From CAZONU01 sp965370045 (lineage in GTDB: Bacteria > Planctomycetota > SZUA-567 > JAKLDR01): DNA of 15,343 nt. The notes under the pieces were generated by a model. That model was not told where the DNA came from. It searched no databases and worked only from the letters and a program-made list of their open reading frames with translations. A program made the translations under genes and the position numbers. The stretch's first letter is position 1, and the number at the start of each line of letters is the position of its first letter. The stretch is from assembly GCA_965370045.1 (NCBI GenBank), contig CBDUSI010000108.1, forward strand, positions 1 to 15,343. The letters are read 5' to 3'. This document shows positions 13,592 to 15,343 of this stretch, one piece after another.

Positions 13592-15343
13592 TCAGCGCGT
13601 CACCGTCAGCGTGACTTCCTTCCCGTGCGGGATCTTGACCTTCTCGACGGTGACCAGTCCCCACTTGTCGGCGGTCACCGTGCCGGCCCCGCCGGCGGAA
13701 CTGGTCCACTTTAACTTCTCGCCGGGTTTGGCCTTGAACTTCTGGCACCTGCGCGGGGTGACATCGGCGGTCATGTCCCCCTTGGCCTCGCCGTTGGATA
13801 TCTTGGCCGACCACTTGCCGGCCTCGTCGACGACCTCCTTCCAGACGAACCCCACGTTGATGTAGCCTTCTTTGGGGCCCTCCGGGCCAATGTCGTCATC
13901 GATGGAGCTGTTGCCGAAGGCCGGGTAGCTCTCCTTCAGCGAGAAGCGGTGCCAGGGGTAGTATTTGCAGAGCAGCTTGAACTGCGTCCGGGCCGAGCCG
14001 TGCCCCTTGTTGTCCCAGCCGAATCCGAACCCGTGATGGTTCTTGCTGAAGGCCTTGACCATGGCGACCATGTTGGGCCACTTGGCGTAGCCAGCGCCGG
14101 GCCTGCCGCCCAAGCGCCCGCCGATAAAGCAGGCGAAGGGCAGGTCCACCGAGGCCGGGGTGTCTTCCACGAACTTGATCATGTCCAGGTAGTCGAAGAA
14201 CTCGGTCTTGCCGTCGGGCATCATGGGCTTCTTGCCCTTGAGTACCCGCATGGACCCGGAGTTGAGCACCTTCTTCCGCGTAGGGGTCTTGAGGTATATC
14301 TTGCCGCCCACCAGGTTGGGCAGAGCCCACTGATGACACTTGGGGCCGGTGGGGTAGATCGCGGCGAAGATCCGGGGCCGCCTCAAACCGATGGTCATCG
14401 CCCCCCAGGCGCCCATGGACTGCCCGCCCATGCAGATGCGGTTGGCATCGACCCCGTACTTCTTGACCACCCAGTCGATGATCCATTCAACGCGGCGTTC
14501 GGCGAAGGGGTAAGCTCGCGGCTCGGAATCGCGGGACCAGTTGGGCCTGCAGAACAGGCCGAACCACAGGTTCTCGCGGCCCACACGGCCCCCCGGGGTG
14601 GTCATGGTGTCACGAGGGAGCAGGTTCAGTCTGGGACGCTCCCTGCCGCCTTCCCAAAGGCTGAACGCTCCTGGCTGACCCGCGCGCCAGCCCAGTTCCT
14701 TCTCCGGGGCGAAGTACAGGAAGTAGTTGCTGAGCCTGGGCAATTTCGAGCTGCTGCCGCAACTGGCGTGCAGAGTGACCCACAGGGGCAGCCCTTTCTT
14801 GCTGGCTATCTTGCTGGCTTTGTTCAAACGCTCATCGGCTGCGAGCTGCCTTATGGGCTGGACCGGCGCGACCTTCTCGTCGACCGGCGCGGTGGTGGCA
14901 CTCTTGCCAGGCACGACCTTCGACACCGGATTGAGCTTGAGGTCGGTGGCCACTACCGCGTAGTAGCCCTTGCCGGGCTTAGTTACAGTGTGAACGCCGA
15001 CGCCGGACCACAATGGCCGTGTCTCCCCACGCGCAACAAGCCTGGCGCAGGGCTTCTTCGGATCCAGTCGGTCGCGCAGTCTGAAGGCTCCGCCCATGAG
15101 CTTGCAGGAGTTGTTGAGTATGCCCCTGATGACCGGCTTGGCCACCGTGACGTTGGCCTGGGTGATGGGCTTCTCCGAACGATAGACCGAGTAGCGGTAG
15201 GCGGCGCCGGCCTGGCCCTCGGCCACGTCCTTCCAGGTGACGAAGACCTGGCCGTCCCGGCAGGACGCTTTGATGCCGGTGACCTTCGGCTCCCCGGCAC
15301 GGGCGGCGAGCCCCAGCCCCAGAACCGCACTCAGCACGCAGAA
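13592..15343 (-). CDS. Secreted alpha/beta-hydrolase (esterase/depolymerase-like) with N-terminal fibronectin-like domain, 5' end off window
   Basis: At least 583 residues; the frame continues through the window edge (FCVLSAVLGLGLAARAGEP, the core of a signal peptide), so the start lies outside. GTG 15337 is only an internal codon choice; numbering here starts from it. Residues 17-55 (KVTGIKASCRDGQVFVTW, VYRS) resemble a fibronectin type III strand pattern. The catalytic domain spans about 185-480, with the nucleophile elbow GGQSMG (Ser307) in NRICMGGQSMGAWGAM and a candidate His446 in DNKGHGSART. The family includes secreted esterases and polyhydroxyalkanoate depolymerase-like enzymes. The C-terminal 90 residues are beta-rich (VTADVTPRRCQKFKAKPGEK, then LKWTS) and are probably an accessory domain. 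Acting on acylated plant or algal glycans would fit the neighbouring glycosidase-like proteins, but that is inference. Confidence 0.75.
   Translation of the reverse strand, partial: FCVLSAVLGLGLAARAGEPKVTGIKASCRDGQVFVTWKDVAEGQAGAAYRYSVYRSEKPITQANVTVAKPVIRGILNNSCKLMGGAFRLRDRLDPKKPCARLVARGETRPLWSGVGVHTVTKPGKGYYAVVATDLKLNPVSKVVPGKSATTAPVDEKVAPVQPIRQLAADERLNKASKIASKKGLPLWVTLHASCGSSSKLPRLSNYFLYFAPEKELGWRAGQPGAFSLWEGGRERPRLNLLPRDTMTTPGGRVGRENLWFGLFCRPNWSRDSEPRAYPFAERRVEWIIDWVVKKYGVDANRICMGGQSMGAWGAMTIGLRRPRIFAAIYPTGPKCHQWALPNLVGGKIYLKTPTRKKVLNSGSMRVLKGKKPMMPDGKTEFFDYLDMIKFVEDTPASVDLPFACFIGGRLGGRPGAGYAKWPNMVAMVKAFSKNHHGFGFGWDNKGHGSARTQFKLLCKYYPWHRFSLKESYPAFGNSSIDDDIGPEGPKEGYINVGFVWKEVVDEAGKWSAKISNGEAKGDMTADVTPRRCQKFKAKPGEKLKWTSSAGGAGTVTADKWGLVTVEKVKIPHGKEVTLTVTR

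Noticed and set aside
1..15343. CRISPR array, tRNA or rRNA gene, or toxin-antitoxin pair
   Set aside because: No regularly spaced repeats, no tRNA-like cloverleaf or rRNA sequence, and no typical small gene pair were seen by eye. A covariance-model search would settle RNA genes.

Overview
The window looks like accessory chromosome from a GC-rich bacterium of the Planctomycetes/Lentisphaerae/Verrucomicrobia (PVC) type. Three things suggest this: an ECF sigma factor fused through a membrane segment to a large extracytoplasmic domain, several secreted glycan-active proteins with galactose-binding-like domains, and a fragment of a symporter type I associate with these phyla. This is inference from protein style. 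There is no rRNA, tRNA or marker gene here to prove it.

Region 1 (about 1-1.9 kb) is mobile-element debris. A minus-strand gene runs off the left edge. Next comes a tyrosine recombinase that lacks the start of its core-binding domain. It is followed by a helix-hairpin-helix protein gene broken by a 13-bp tandem duplication. Last is the N-terminal stub of an IS-type transposase on the opposite strand.

Region 2 (about 1.96-8.39 kb) is a leftward glycan-degradation block. Read in its own direction it runs: the sigma/membrane/glycosidase-like fusion (8349-5320), a sodium:solute symporter cut after about 65 residues (5306-5091), a 290-bp stretch without a gene, a 53-codon secreted mini-gene (4790-4629) that repeats the N-terminus of the next gene, and an 886-aa secreted GH123/DUF4091-like protein (4620-1960). 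Three incomplete genes within a few kb point to repeated deletion or recombination here.

Region 3 (about 8.58-13.5 kb) holds a tight two-gene leftward operon: an E1/ThiF-like adenylyltransferase, then, 3 bp later, a FeeM-like N-acyltransferase fused to a long TPR-like helical array. A transglutaminase-fold protein with an intact Cys-His-Asp triad is transcribed divergently from a shared 176-bp region. An activating enzyme, an acyl/aminoacyl transferase and a papain-like-fold enzyme side by side make this the best candidate for an undescribed system, perhaps N-acyl-peptide synthesis or protein modification. No ubiquitin-like or substrate gene is visible.

Region 4 (13.6 kb to the right edge) is a secreted alpha/beta-hydrolase (esterase) with an N-terminal fibronectin-like part. 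It converges on the transglutaminase gene and its signal peptide is cut by the window end.
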